From assembly GCF_011045115.1 (NCBI RefSeq), contig NZ_JAAKZG010000011.1, positions 62,001 to 126,000 of the forward strand: DNA of 64,000 nt, read 5' to 3'. Each line of letters begins with the position of its first letter. Positions within the stretch are counted from its first letter, which is position 1. Under the pieces are notes generated by a model. That model ran no database searches. It had not been told where the DNA came from and saw only the letters and a list, made by a program, of their open reading frames with translations. Below are positions 56,395 to 64,000 of this stretch, piece by piece. Source of the stretch: Mesorhizobium zhangyense (GTDB lineage: Bacteria; Pseudomonadota; Alphaproteobacteria; Rhizobiales; Rhizobiaceae). A program made the translations under genes and the position numbers.

Positions 56395-58005
56395 TCACGT
56401 TTCGAGAACAGTGTCCGCCCAGTTCGACACCGCCCAGCGCGGATTGTTCGAGACGTTCTTGACCGTGTTTCGGGCGACCGTGATGAAGCCCCATTCGGCG
56501 ACATTGATCAGCGGCAGGTCTTCCGCGACCTTCTTCTGGAAATCGCGGTAGAGGGCGATGCGGGCTTCCGGGTCGAGCGTCTCGGACGCCTTGGCGATCA
56601 GCGCATCCAGGTCTGCATTGGCGTAGCCACCCTGATTGGAGAAGGGCACGCCGTCGGGAATGCCGCTCTGGACAAGGATGGTGGTGGAGATCGCCGGGTC
56701 GCCACGGAAGACCGGCGGTGCGACAGCGAGGTCAAAGGTGTGGTCGGTGTAGACGGCCTTCTGGTGGCCCGCCGCATCATTGTTGACCAACTCGGCATTG
56801 ATGCCGATTTCGGCGAGCGCCTGGCGCAGATAGTCGCCGAACTGCTTCGTCTCGTTGAAGTAGGGAGCGGGCAGCAGCTTCAGCGCGAACCGTGTGCCGT
56901 CGCTGCCACGCTTGTAGCCGGCCTCGTCGAGCAGCGCGTTGGCCTTGGCGACGTCGAAAGCGTAGGTCGGCACATCCTTGGTGTAGAATTGCGGATCGTT
57001 CTGCGGCACCGGCCCGGTGGCCGCTTTGGCGTAGCCGAGGAAGATCGTCTTGACGACGAAATCCTTGTCGATGGCGTGCGCGATCGCCTGCCGCACCTTC
57101 ACGTCCGCGAGTTCCTTGCGGCGATGGTTGATTTCGACGACGAGCTGATAGGTCAGGGCTTCATAGCCCTTGGAGATCACCTCGATGCCCGGCACTTTCG
57201 AGATGCGCTCCAGATCGGCAAGCGGCACCGCGGAGAAGGCGGCGAGATGGATTTCCTCGGCCTCCAGCGCGCCGGCGGCGGCGGCGCGGTCGGGCAGGAC
57301 GCGATAGACGATCTCGTCGAGATGCGGTTCGCCTTCTCCCCAGTATTTGTCGTTGCGTTCGAGCCGGTAATATTCGCCCGGCTTGTGCTCGGCGAATTTG
57401 AACGGGCCGGTGCCGATCAAAGCGGTGTTGGCCGGATTGTCAGCAATCTCGCCTTTCTCAAAGATATGCTTGGGCACGACGCTGGTCAGAGCCGGAAGCG
57501 CGTTGCGGATGAGCTGGAAGGGTGTCGGCTTGGCGAAGCGGAAGACCGCGGTGTGCTCGTCTGGCGTGTCGACGGCTTCCAGGTCCTTGAACACGACGCG
57601 GCCGAGGTTCTGCAGCGGCTTCCATATCTGCAAGGCCGAGAAGGCGACATCTGCCGAGGTGAATGGCTTGCCGTCATGCCAGGTCACGTTCTCGCGAAGC
57701 TTGAAGGTGACCGTCAGGCCGTCGCTTGAGCCCTCCCAACTGGTGGCGAGGCGTGGATCGAGACCGTCCTTGCCCTCAAAGGAGGCTTCGGCCAGCGGCT
57801 CGACAACCTTGCTGGCGACGAAGAACACGCCGTTGGAGGCGACAATCGCGGGATTGAGATTGCGCGGCTCGGAATCGGCGGCGACGATCAGGCGTCCACC
57901 TTTCTTTGCTTCCTGCGCGCGGAGGATGCCGGGCAGCGCGGTCGAGGCAAGCAGCAAGGCCGAGCCGGCAAGTACGCCGCGCCGGGAAATCGTGAAATCT
58001 GACAT
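56395..58005 (-). CDS. ABC transporter substrate-binding protein, peptide/nickel family
   Basis: A 536-residue SBP family 5 protein. The export signal M-S-D-F-T-I-S-R-R-G-V-L-A-G-S-A-L-L-L-A-S has a twin-arginine-like S-R-R-G-V-L, suggesting Tat export. The mature domain has A-T-S-W-E-G-S-S-D-G-L-T-V-T-F-K-L-R and W-H-D-G-K-P-F-T-S-A-D-V, standard for DppA/OppA. ATG 58005 has a GGAG site; an upstream start at 58026 is possible. The ligand (peptide, opine, nickel-chelate or sugar derivative) cannot be told. Confidence 0.92.
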   Translation of the reverse strand: MSDFTISRRGVLAGSALLLASTALPGILRAQEAKKGGRLIVAADSEPRNLNPAIVASNGVFFVASKVVEPLAEASFEGKDGLDPRLATSWEGSSDGLTVTFKLRENVTWHDGKPFTSADVAFSALQIWKPLQNLGRVVFKDLEAVDTPDEHTAVFRFAKPTPFQLIRNALPALTSVVPKHIFEKGEIADNPANTALIGTGPFKFAEHKPGEYYRLERNDKYWGEGEPHLDEIVYRVLPDRAAAAGALEAEEIHLAAFSAVPLADLERISKVPGIEVISKGYEALTYQLVVEINHRRKELADVKVRQAIAHAIDKDFVVKTIFLGYAKAATGPVPQNDPQFYTKDVPTYAFDVAKANALLDEAGYKRGSDGTRFALKLLPAPYFNETKQFGDYLRQALAEIGINAELVNNDAAGHQKAVYTDHTFDLAVAPPVFRGDPAISTTILVQSGIPDGVPFSNQGGYANADLDALIAKASETLDPEARIALYRDFQKKVAEDLPLINVAEWGFITVARNTVKNVSNNPRWAVSNWADTVLET

Positions 58006-58223
58006 GGCGTTCTCCGTTCTTTTCAACAGCGGATAACCGGATCATCTACCCAGGTTCGAAAACACATGGCCTTCGATGTCCGCCAACAAGATTAGTCGAG
58101 TATTCCGATTATCGATACGGAGACGCATTAAGCCAGACACGGATTTGCCACGGCCAGCCTTGATCCCGGAATTTCCATCCGGAAATCAACGGCGCCGTGA
58201 TCGAGGTGCTGTGCAGGGTTGGT

Positions 58224-59021
58224 TTAGCGCGGCTTTGAAGCCGGCTTGTGGTAGTCGTGGAAACGCGCGGCTGCTTCCGTCCTGTTGTGCGCGCCAAGCT
58301 TCCGGATGATGTTGTGAAGGTGAATCTTCACGGTATGCTCCGACAGCCCGAGCGCTGCGGCGATGGCTTTGTTCTGCAGGCCGCGCGAGACCATTTCCAA
58401 TATCTCGATCTCGCGGCTTGTCAGATCTGACAGGTCGTCTTCCGAGGTGTTTCTTGCAGCTGATGATGCCGAGCTGTTTGCTGGGCGAGCGGTCGAGTTC
58501 CGTACGAACTTGTCTGCGTAGGAATGGAACAAGCCGGTCGGGAAATATTCACCGCCGCGAAGCATCAACCTGATGACGGATAGCCACACATCGAGCTTCA
58601 GATCCATGGGCAGGACGCCGCGAATGAGCTTGGACTCAAAAATCTCTGGAAAGGTGGATGAGGGGTTGTGACTGTCGAGCTCCATCACCGCCGTCAAGGC
58701 CAATGGATGAAGCCGAGAAATGTCTGCTGCGGCATCCTCAGCCGCCTTCACATGCTCAGGATCAATCAGGATAAGCGACACCGGATGAGAAAACTTGGTG
58801 CAGGCTGCTTGTATATGCTCGACCCGTTCTATCACGAGCCAGGGCAATTCCCGCTCAATGGCATAGAGCAGGCAATCGGCCACCGATCCGGGCATCGTTA
58901 CGAAGAGAAGGGTACGACGCAATCCTTGCTCGGCCTCGACGCGTGCGACGCTGGTAACTATGGAACCGTCTTCTGTGTCCATTTTCAACAGTTGGGTCAT
59001 TTGAGACATCTGCAGTACCAC
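58224..59021 (-). CDS. LuxR-type regulator with degenerate receiver domain
   Basis: A 265-residue regulator. The C-terminal HTH at about 195-255 (L-T-S-R-E-I-E-I-L-E-M-V-S-R-G-L, V-K-I-H-L-H-N-I-I-R-K-L) is a LuxR/NarL type. The N-terminal half folds like a receiver but lacks the paired acidic residues after the first strand (L-L-F-V-T) while keeping an Asp in L-I-L-I-D-P, so it may not be phosphorylated normally. The start used is GTG 59021 (AGGAT site); ATGs at 59009 or 59000 are possible. It is divergent from the polysaccharide genes 820 bp away. Confidence 0.85.
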   Translation of the reverse strand: MVLQMSQMTQLLKMDTEDGSIVTSVARVEAEQGLRRTLLFVTMPGSVADCLLYAIERELPWLVIERVEHIQAACTKFSHPVSLILIDPEHVKAAEDAAADISRLHPLALTAVMELDSHNPSSTFPEIFESKLIRGVLPMDLKLDVWLSVIRLMLRGGEYFPTGLFHSYADKFVRNSTARPANSSASSAARNTSEDDLSDLTSREIEILEMVSRGLQNKAIAAALGLSEHTVKIHLHNIIRKLGAHNRTEAAARFHDYHKPASKPR

Positions 59022-59841
59022 CAGCGCATCCTGAGCCTCTAAGTAAGTTTCCGTTCAGGTGACTGATCAAACCGTATAGCGAAACGGTAATCTAAGAAAT
59101 ATAGACCGGACGGACTAGGACAGACATCGTTGTTTTTGTGCTGAAATTTGGCTTTAACCGATAGTGCTAAAGCGGTATCTGGAAATACCCAAAACCGATG
59201 GACGTCTACTCTTCTAATCAATTTGGCATCTGAAACCGGCGCTTGGCTGTGTTCGGGGGAAATTGCGCGGGATAGCCATCACTCCCTCGGTTGGTGGGGC
59301 TGTCATGTGTAGATGGCAGCCAGAGGCTATCCCAATGAACTAGCCAATACGGTCACTGCCATCTGTTTCGTCATGGTCATACTCTCAACGGTCGCTACGC
59401 CGTCGCGGACTACGGTATCGGCCGGCAAATCCTGACTGTTCGAGACTCCCGGCAAGCAGGGACCGCAATCGAGGCGTTTCGAGCGCCGCAAAAGGGCTTC
59501 CGGCGGCCTCTATCGCCCTGACTAGCTCAAACGGGGTAGTGAGCGTCGGCACAATCGGAAGCGCCTCCACCAATCGTCTTATCCGCTACCCCTCATTCAG
59601 ACCAAACTGGCTAGGCTGTGCTGCGGGGAAATACTTAGGATCGATAGCAGACGCTCCAGGCCTCCCCCTTTCTCGACGTGATGTATCAAGATGTATGAGG
59701 TCTGAGATCGAGGCTTCCTCTTCTCAACTTCGCGAGAACTCCGCACATTGAACCCTGCTGAACAAGCCTCGTCGATCTGGCGAGGCCGGTCGTTGAGCGG
59801 AAACCTGAGATCAAGTTTCAGCCAGCGGGTTGGAGTCATTA
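59022..59841. other. Gene-free stretch between the LuxR regulator and the polysaccharide genes
   Basis: About 820 bp without a convincing gene. It is relatively AT-rich at 59040-59230. It contains the inverted repeat GGGATAGCC (59269-59277) / GGCTATCCC (59325-59333) and several short out-of-phase frames with no recognisable motif. It probably holds divergent promoters and a long 5' leader for the export gene. Confidence 0.5.
59269..59333. repeat. 9-bp inverted repeat in the regulatory gap
   Basis: Perfect arms GGGATAGCC and GGCTATCCC separated by 47 bp, in the gap upstream of the polysaccharide operon. It could be a protein-binding site pair or a remnant of a mobile element. Confidence 0.4.
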
Positions 59842-61167
59842 ATGGCTGTGCACTGCAAGATTCAATTGAGGCGCTTCCGCCAGGTGCTTGCACTCGGCGT
59901 TGCTTTTGCCGTCGGCTTGACGAGTCTAGCCGGCGCCGAAAACGGCGAACTTGCGCCTCAGACAAAACTGCGTCTCACGGTGGTGCAATGGATGCCGACC
60001 AAGGGCGAGTACCAGCAATGGGGTGCGCTGGGTGGAGAGTTCATCGTCTCGCAGGCCGGTACGGTTCTTCTTCCGGTAATAGGCTCGATCCCGGTGGGAA
60101 ATCTCGACACAAGCGGCCTGGCCGAGGAAATCGCCACGCGGCTTCAGTCGAAGATCGGCCTGGTGAACAAGCCCGATACGACGGTCGAAATTGTCGAATA
60201 TCCGCCGGTCTATGTGGTCGGCGATGTCACGAAGCCCGGCCAGTATCAGTTCAGGCTCGGAATGACGGTGCTGCAGGCGCTGGCCCTGAGCGGAGGCGAA
60301 CTGCGTTCGGACGCGCATTCCCAGGATGAGATCAAGCTCGTCGGGGAGCTGAAGGGCGTGGACGATGACATCTTGCGCTGCATGGCGCGCATTGCCCGGC
60401 TGGAAGCGGAGATGTCCGGGACAACAGAAATAAAGTTCCCGCAGCCACCGCTCGGAAACAGCGAGAGCAGGGCTGCTGCGGAGATTTTCGGTCAGGAAAA
60501 GATCATCTTTTCGGCGCGCGCCAATGCGCTTGACCGGCAGACGAAATCATTGTCGGAACTGCGCGATCTCCTGGACGCCGAAATCAATGTCCTCCAGGAA
60601 AAGATCAAGGGCGCCGATCTCAACATCAAGAGCGCTGAGGACGAACTCGTCGGCGTCAAGGTGCTCGTCGACAAGGGCGTGGCGATCGTCTCGCGGCGAT
60701 CGGACCTCGAGCGTGCGCTTGCCGGGTTCCGTGCGGACCGTCTCGACCAGGTGACCGCGATCATGCGGGCCCGGCAGGGCATCACGGAGGCGACGCGCAG
60801 CCTGGAAGGGCTTCGCGACCAGCAGCAGACCGACGTGGCCACCGAACTTCAGAAGGAGCAGGCCAATCTTGACCAGCTCAGGTTGAAGCGAGACGTGGCC
60901 CAGAGGCTTCTGCTCGACACGCTCGCCTCGGCTTCGAACGCACCCCGTCCCGGCGAACCGACCCTTATCGAGTTCTCGGTGACGAGACAGGACACCAGTG
61001 GAGAGCCAAAGCAGATCCAAGTGTCGGAGGCGACCACCCTCCTGCCGGGCGATGTGCTCAAGGTGACCTACAACAAACAGGCGCCGGTATCTTCCGAGCC
61101 GGCTGCGGCCAGCCTGAATGCACCTTCGACAAACAACGCAAAATCGGAACAGGCAAGAAGCCAATGA
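59842..61167 (+). CDS. ExoF-like polysaccharide export protein
   Basis: A 441-residue exported protein. The signal peptide is in the first ~35 residues ([18 protein letters not shown]). A Poly_export (Wza-type) domain with [13 protein letters not shown] and an SLBB-like repeat [13 protein letters not shown] follow. A long coiled coil occupies about 200-350. This arrangement is that of rhizobial ExoF, which acts in exopolysaccharide export. ATG 59842 has a GGAG site; a TTG at 59830 is an alternative. It is 61 bp before rfbA. Confidence 0.87.
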   Translation: MAVHCKIQLRRFRQVLALGVAFAVGLTSLAGAENGELAPQTKLRLTVVQWMPTKGEYQQWGALGGEFIVSQAGTVLLPVIGSIPVGNLDTSGLAEEIATRLQSKIGLVNKPDTTVEIVEYPPVYVVGDVTKPGQYQFRLGMTVLQALALSGGELRSDAHSQDEIKLVGELKGVDDDILRCMARIARLEAEMSGTTEIKFPQPPLGNSESRAAAEIFGQEKIIFSARANALDRQTKSLSELRDLLDAEINVLQEKIKGADLNIKSAEDELVGVKVLVDKGVAIVSRRSDLERALAGFRADRLDQVTAIMRARQGITEATRSLEGLRDQQQTDVATELQKEQANLDQLRLKRDVAQRLLLDTLASASNAPRPGEPTLIEFSVTRQDTSGEPKQIQVSEATTLLPGDVLKVTYNKQAPVSSEPAAASLNAPSTNNAKSEQARSQ

Positions 61168-61228
61168 TCCCTGCGGATCGTTGGTCGAGGAAACGTCACA
61201 GAGACGGGAACGTTCAGATGGGGGCGAG

Positions 61229-62128
61229 ATGAAGGGGATAATCCTGGCGGGAGGCAGCGGCACGCGGCTCTACCCCCTCACCATTGCGGTGTCGAAGCAG
61301 ATACTGCCGATCTACGACAAGCCGATGATCTATTACCCGTTGAGCGTGCTGATGCTGACGGGCATCCGCGAGATTCTGATCATCTCGACGCCGCGCGACC
61401 TGCCCTGTTTCCAGGCGTTGCTAGGCGATGGTTCGGATTTCGGGCTCAAACTTTCCTATGCCGAGCAGGCGCATCCCAACGGGCTGGCGGAAGCCTTCAT
61501 CATCGGACGCGATTTCATCGGCGATGGCAATGTCGCGATGATCCTCGGCGACAACATCTTCTTCGGCCACGGTCTGCCGCGCATTTGCCAGCAGGCCGCG
61601 GCGAGAGAAAAAGGTGCCTCGGTTTTTGCCTATCACGTCGATGATCCTGAACGCTACGGCGTCGTCAGTTTCGAAAAATCCACAGGCAGAGCGCTGACGA
61701 TCGAGGAGAAGCCGGTCAATCCGCGATCCAACTGGGCGGTTACCGGTCTCTATTTCTATGACAACGACGTGGTCGACATCGCTGCGTCGATCAAGCCTTC
61801 GGAGCGCGGCGAGCTCGAGATCACCACGGTCAACAACATCTATCTCCAGCGGGGAGACCTGAACGTCTGCCAGCTTGGCCGCGGCTATGCATGGCTCGAC
61901 ACCGGCACCTACGACAGTTTGCATGATGCCTCGTCCTTCGTGCGTACCGTCGAGCGCCGCCAGGGCGTGCAGATCGCCTGCCCTGAGGAAATCGCGCTGG
62001 ATATGGGATGGCTCAGCCGCGAGGCAGTGCTGAAGCGCGCATACCAGCTCGGCAAGACTTCTTATGCGTCCTACCTCCGGCGTCTGGTGGAGGATGACAA
62101 TAGCTTGGCGGAGGACAACGCCGCATGA
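61229..62128 (+). CDS. rfbA: Glucose-1-phosphate thymidylyltransferase
   Basis: A 299-residue RfbA/RmlA, making dTDP-glucose from dTTP and glucose-1-phosphate. The opening [18 protein letters not shown] contains the nucleotide-binding loop, and [17 protein letters not shown] and [10 protein letters not shown] follow. ATG 61229 is chosen over the longer frame from 61118. It overlaps rfbC by 4 bp. Confidence 0.96.
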   Translation: MKGIILAGGSGTRLYPLTIAVSKQILPIYDKPMIYYPLSVLMLTGIREILIISTPRDLPCFQALLGDGSDFGLKLSYAEQAHPNGLAEAFIIGRDFIGDGNVAMILGDNIFFGHGLPRICQQAAAREKGASVFAYHVDDPERYGVVSFEKSTGRALTIEEKPVNPRSNWAVTGLYFYDNDVVDIAASIKPSERGELEITTVNNIYLQRGDLNVCQLGRGYAWLDTGTYDSLHDASSFVRTVERRQGVQIACPEEIALDMGWLSREAVLKRAYQLGKTSYASYLRRLVEDDNSLAEDNAA

Positions 62129-62682
62129 GCCTCGAGGTCAGACCGCTGGGGCTCGACGGCGTGCTGGAAATCCTGCCGCGCCGGATCGGTGACGATCGCG
62201 GTTTCTTCTCCGAGACCTGGAATGCCGAGCGGCTCGGTGAGCACGGCGTGCAGCTGAACTTCGTTCAGGACAATCATTCCTATTCGGCGGCCAAGGGCGT
62301 GCTCCGTGGGCTGCATTACCAGATGCCGCCCTACGCGCAGGACAAGCTGGTGCGCGTGGTGAAAGGTGCGATCCTTGATGTCGCCGTGGATATCCGCAAG
62401 GGCTCGCCGAGCTTCGCGAAATGGGTTGCCATCGAAATTTCTGCACGGGAGTGGAACCAGATCCTCGTGCCCAAAGGCTTTGCCCATGGCTTTCTGACGC
62501 TCGAGCCGGACACTGAGGTCATCTACAAGGTGACCAGCCACTACTCTGCCGAGCATGACCGTTCGATCCGTTTCGACGATGCCGATATCGGCATCGAATG
62601 GCCTTTGGCCGCATCCGAACTTCAACTGTCAGACAAGGACCGCAAGGCGCCGATGCTGAGGCATGCGGAGGTTTTCGCGTAG
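62125..62682 (+). CDS. rfbC: dTDP-4-dehydrorhamnose 3,5-epimerase
   Basis: A 185-residue RmlC cupin with R-G-L-H-Y-Q near residue 57 (catalytic His), F-A-H-G-F-L-T-L-E and [12 protein letters not shown]. It performs the double epimerisation in dTDP-L-rhamnose synthesis. It overlaps rfbA by 4 bp and lies 19 bp before rfbB. Confidence 0.96.
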   Translation: MSLEVRPLGLDGVLEILPRRIGDDRGFFSETWNAERLGEHGVQLNFVQDNHSYSAAKGVLRGLHYQMPPYAQDKLVRVVKGAILDVAVDIRKGSPSFAKWVAIEISAREWNQILVPKGFAHGFLTLEPDTEVIYKVTSHYSAEHDRSIRFDDADIGIEWPLAASELQLSDKDRKAPMLRHAEVFA

Positions 62683-62701
62683 TGAAACGAGGCGAGCGAC
62701 C

Positions 62702-63769
62702 ATGAATATTCTCGTGACCGGCGGCGCCGGTTTCATCGGCTCGGCACTGTGCCGCCATCTCGTGGCGGACCCGCGAAATCGCGTCGTCAACATCGACAAG
62801 CTGACCTATGCGGGCAATCTCGCCTCACTGCGGCAGATCGAGAACTTTCCGAACTATCGCTTCATTCAGGCGGATATCTGCAATGACGCGCTCGTGGCCG
62901 AGATCCTACGCGCTGAAAACATCGACCACGTCATCCATCTTGCGGCCGAGACGCATGTCGATCGCTCGATCGACGGTCCTGACGCTTTCGTGGAGACGAA
63001 TATCGTCGGGACCTTCCGGCTGCTTCAGGCGTCGCTCGCCTATTGGCGTGAGCTGCCGGCAAATGCGGTTGCGGATTTTCGCTTCCACCACGTTTCCACG
63101 GATGAAGTGTTCGGCGACCTGCCATTCGACACGAGCCTGTTCACCGAGGATACGCCCTACGCGCCGTCATCACCCTATTCGGCATCGAAAGCAGCTTCCG
63201 ATCATCTGGTCCGGGCGTGGCATCAGACCTTTGGCTTGCCGATCGTCGTCACCAACTGCTCGAACAATTACGGGCCGTTCCATTTCCCCGAAAAACTCAT
63301 TCCGCTGGTGATCCTGAATGCGCTCGAGGAAAAGCCCCTGCCGGTTTATGGCAATGGCGGCAACGTCCGGGATTGGCTTCACGTCGAGGACCATGCCAGG
63401 GCACTTGCCCTGGTCGCAACGAAGGGCAAGGTCGGCGAGAACTACAATATCGGCGGCAGGGCCGAGCGCACCAATCTCAGCGTCGTCGAAACGATCTGCG
63501 ATCTGCTGGACAGGAAGCGACCGCGCCGCAACGGTGCCTCCTACCGAAGCCTTATAAAATTCGTGTCGGACCGGCCCGGCCATGACCGCCGCTATGCAAT
63601 GGATGCGGCAAAGATAGAGCGCGAACTTGGCTGGAGCCCACAGGAAAGCTTCGATGAGGGGCTGGCGCGCACGATCGACTGGTATCTCGAAAATGCCTGG
63701 TGGTGGAAGCCGATCCGCGACGGCAGCTATGCCGGCGAGCGTCTCGGCCGTCTGGTGGCGGCGCAATGA
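62702..63769 (+). CDS. rfbB: dTDP-glucose 4,6-dehydratase
   Basis: A 355-residue RmlB, an extended SDR with T-G-G-A-G-F-I-G-S at residues 6-14, the [11 protein letters not shown] segment near 135, and the catalytic Y-S-A-S-K-A-A-S-D motif near 160. It converts dTDP-glucose to the 4-keto-6-deoxy intermediate. ATG 62702 has a weak GAG-rich site. It overlaps rfbD by 4 bp. Confidence 0.96.
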   Translation: MNILVTGGAGFIGSALCRHLVADPRNRVVNIDKLTYAGNLASLRQIENFPNYRFIQADICNDALVAEILRAENIDHVIHLAAETHVDRSIDGPDAFVETNIVGTFRLLQASLAYWRELPANAVADFRFHHVSTDEVFGDLPFDTSLFTEDTPYAPSSPYSASKAASDHLVRAWHQTFGLPIVVTNCSNNYGPFHFPEKLIPLVILNALEEKPLPVYGNGGNVRDWLHVEDHARALALVATKGKVGENYNIGGRAERTNLSVVETICDLLDRKRPRRNGASYRSLIKFVSDRPGHDRRYAMDAAKIERELGWSPQESFDEGLARTIDWYLENAWWWKPIRDGSYAGERLGRLVAAQ

Positions 63770-64000
63770 GAATTCTGGTCACCGGCACTCAGGGCCAAGT
63801 GGTCTGCAGCCTCGTCGAAAGAGCGGCGCAGATGCCGGATGTGGAACTGATCACGGTCGGCCGCCCCGAACTCGATTTGGCAAAGCCCCTGTCGGTGAGA
63901 CGCGCGATCGCTGCCGCAAAGCCTGATCTGATCGTGTCGGCCGCTGCCTATACCGCCGTTGATCGCGCCGAGGACGAGCCGGAGCTCGCCTATGTGGTCA
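63766..64000 (+). CDS. rfbD: dTDP-4-dehydrorhamnose reductase, N-terminal part
   Basis: Cut by the window end after about 78 residues. The start [13 protein letters not shown] is the SDR nucleotide-binding motif of RmlD, followed by [16 protein letters not shown], a family hallmark. It reduces the last intermediate to dTDP-L-rhamnose. It is coupled to rfbB by an ATGA overlap. Confidence 0.93.
   Translation, partial: MRILVTGTQGQVVCSLVERAAQMPDVELITVGRPELDLAKPLSVRRAIAAAKPDLIVSAAAYTAVDRAEDEPELAYVV

Noticed and set aside
59385-59751. Short frames in the LuxR-ExoF gap
   Set aside because: Fewer than 75 residues, no recognisable motif, no ribosome site, and they overlap on opposite strands.

Overview
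The window looks like a piece of the main chromosome of an alphaproteobacterium of the order Hyphomicrobiales (Rhizobiales), most like Mesorhizobium or a related Phyllobacteriaceae genus. The evidence is high GC, the linked chvI-chvG-hprK-EIIA-HPr-ahcY block beside pckA, a divL-tsaE-addBA-trxA block, the his cluster with a DUF2628 gene, and a hemE-hemJ-rho-mnmE-mnmG-rsmG-parA-parB block. The genus is inferred from gene order and family resemblance; no rRNA or tRNA gene was seen.

Layout. 0-0.4 kb: 3' end of folC. 0.44-1.59 kb: non-coding, built of palindromic intergenic repeats. 1.6-13.9 kb (minus strand): a cupin protein, thioredoxin, the AddAB recombination nuclease, a sugar-phosphate nucleotidyltransferase, a TsaE-phosphotransferase fusion, and a DivL-type kinase with Tyr in place of the phosphoacceptor His. 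14.1-19.6 kb (minus): ahcY with a SahR-like operator, then the regulatory PTS (HPr, EIIA, HprK) and the ChvG-ChvI two-component system. 19.9-22.7 kb (plus): pckA, arfB and a BON-LysM protein. 22.7-27.4 kb (minus): coaA and hisE-F-A-H, DUF2628, hisB. 27.6-32.7 kb (plus): hslV, an acetyltransferase, two membrane proteins, hslU and a DUF1402 protein. 32.7-35.5 kb (minus): XRE regulator, Smr protein, MltA, Tim44-like protein. 35.7-36.8 kb (plus): fxsA and secB. 36.8-40.5 kb (minus): dnaQ, coaE, aroE, maf and the PEP synthase/PPDK regulator.

The 40.48-40.88 kb gap is the probable chromosomal origin of replication. It holds DnaA boxes, an AT-rich stretch and four GANTC (CcrM) sites within 32 bp. 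Genes next to it on both sides read away from it. Right of it lie hemE, hemJ, rho, mnmE, mnmG, rsmG, parA and parB, with a cluster of parS sites at 47.4-49.5 kb, so origin and centromere sit within about 10 kb of each other. Convergent with parB is holA.

From about 52.9 kb the content becomes accessory: a five-gene peptide/nickel-type ABC importer (minus), a LuxR-type regulator with a degenerate receiver domain, an 820-bp gap, then an exopolysaccharide locus (plus) starting with an ExoF-like export protein and the dTDP-rhamnose genes rfbA-rfbC-rfbB-rfbD, the last cut by the window end.

Much of the window is about the cell cycle and envelope: DivL and CcrM sites (CtrA pathway), oriC/parS/ParAB (replication and segregation), ChvGI (acid/envelope response, with its target pckA alongside), peptidoglycan enzymes and sugar salvage. 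I did not find a clearly new multi-gene system. The points most worth checking are the origin architecture, the Tyr-bearing DivL, a parS site inside the rsmG reading frame, the TsaE-kinase plus nucleotidyltransferase pairing, the candidate SahR and ChvI operators, and an uncharacterised membrane gene between hslV and hslU.
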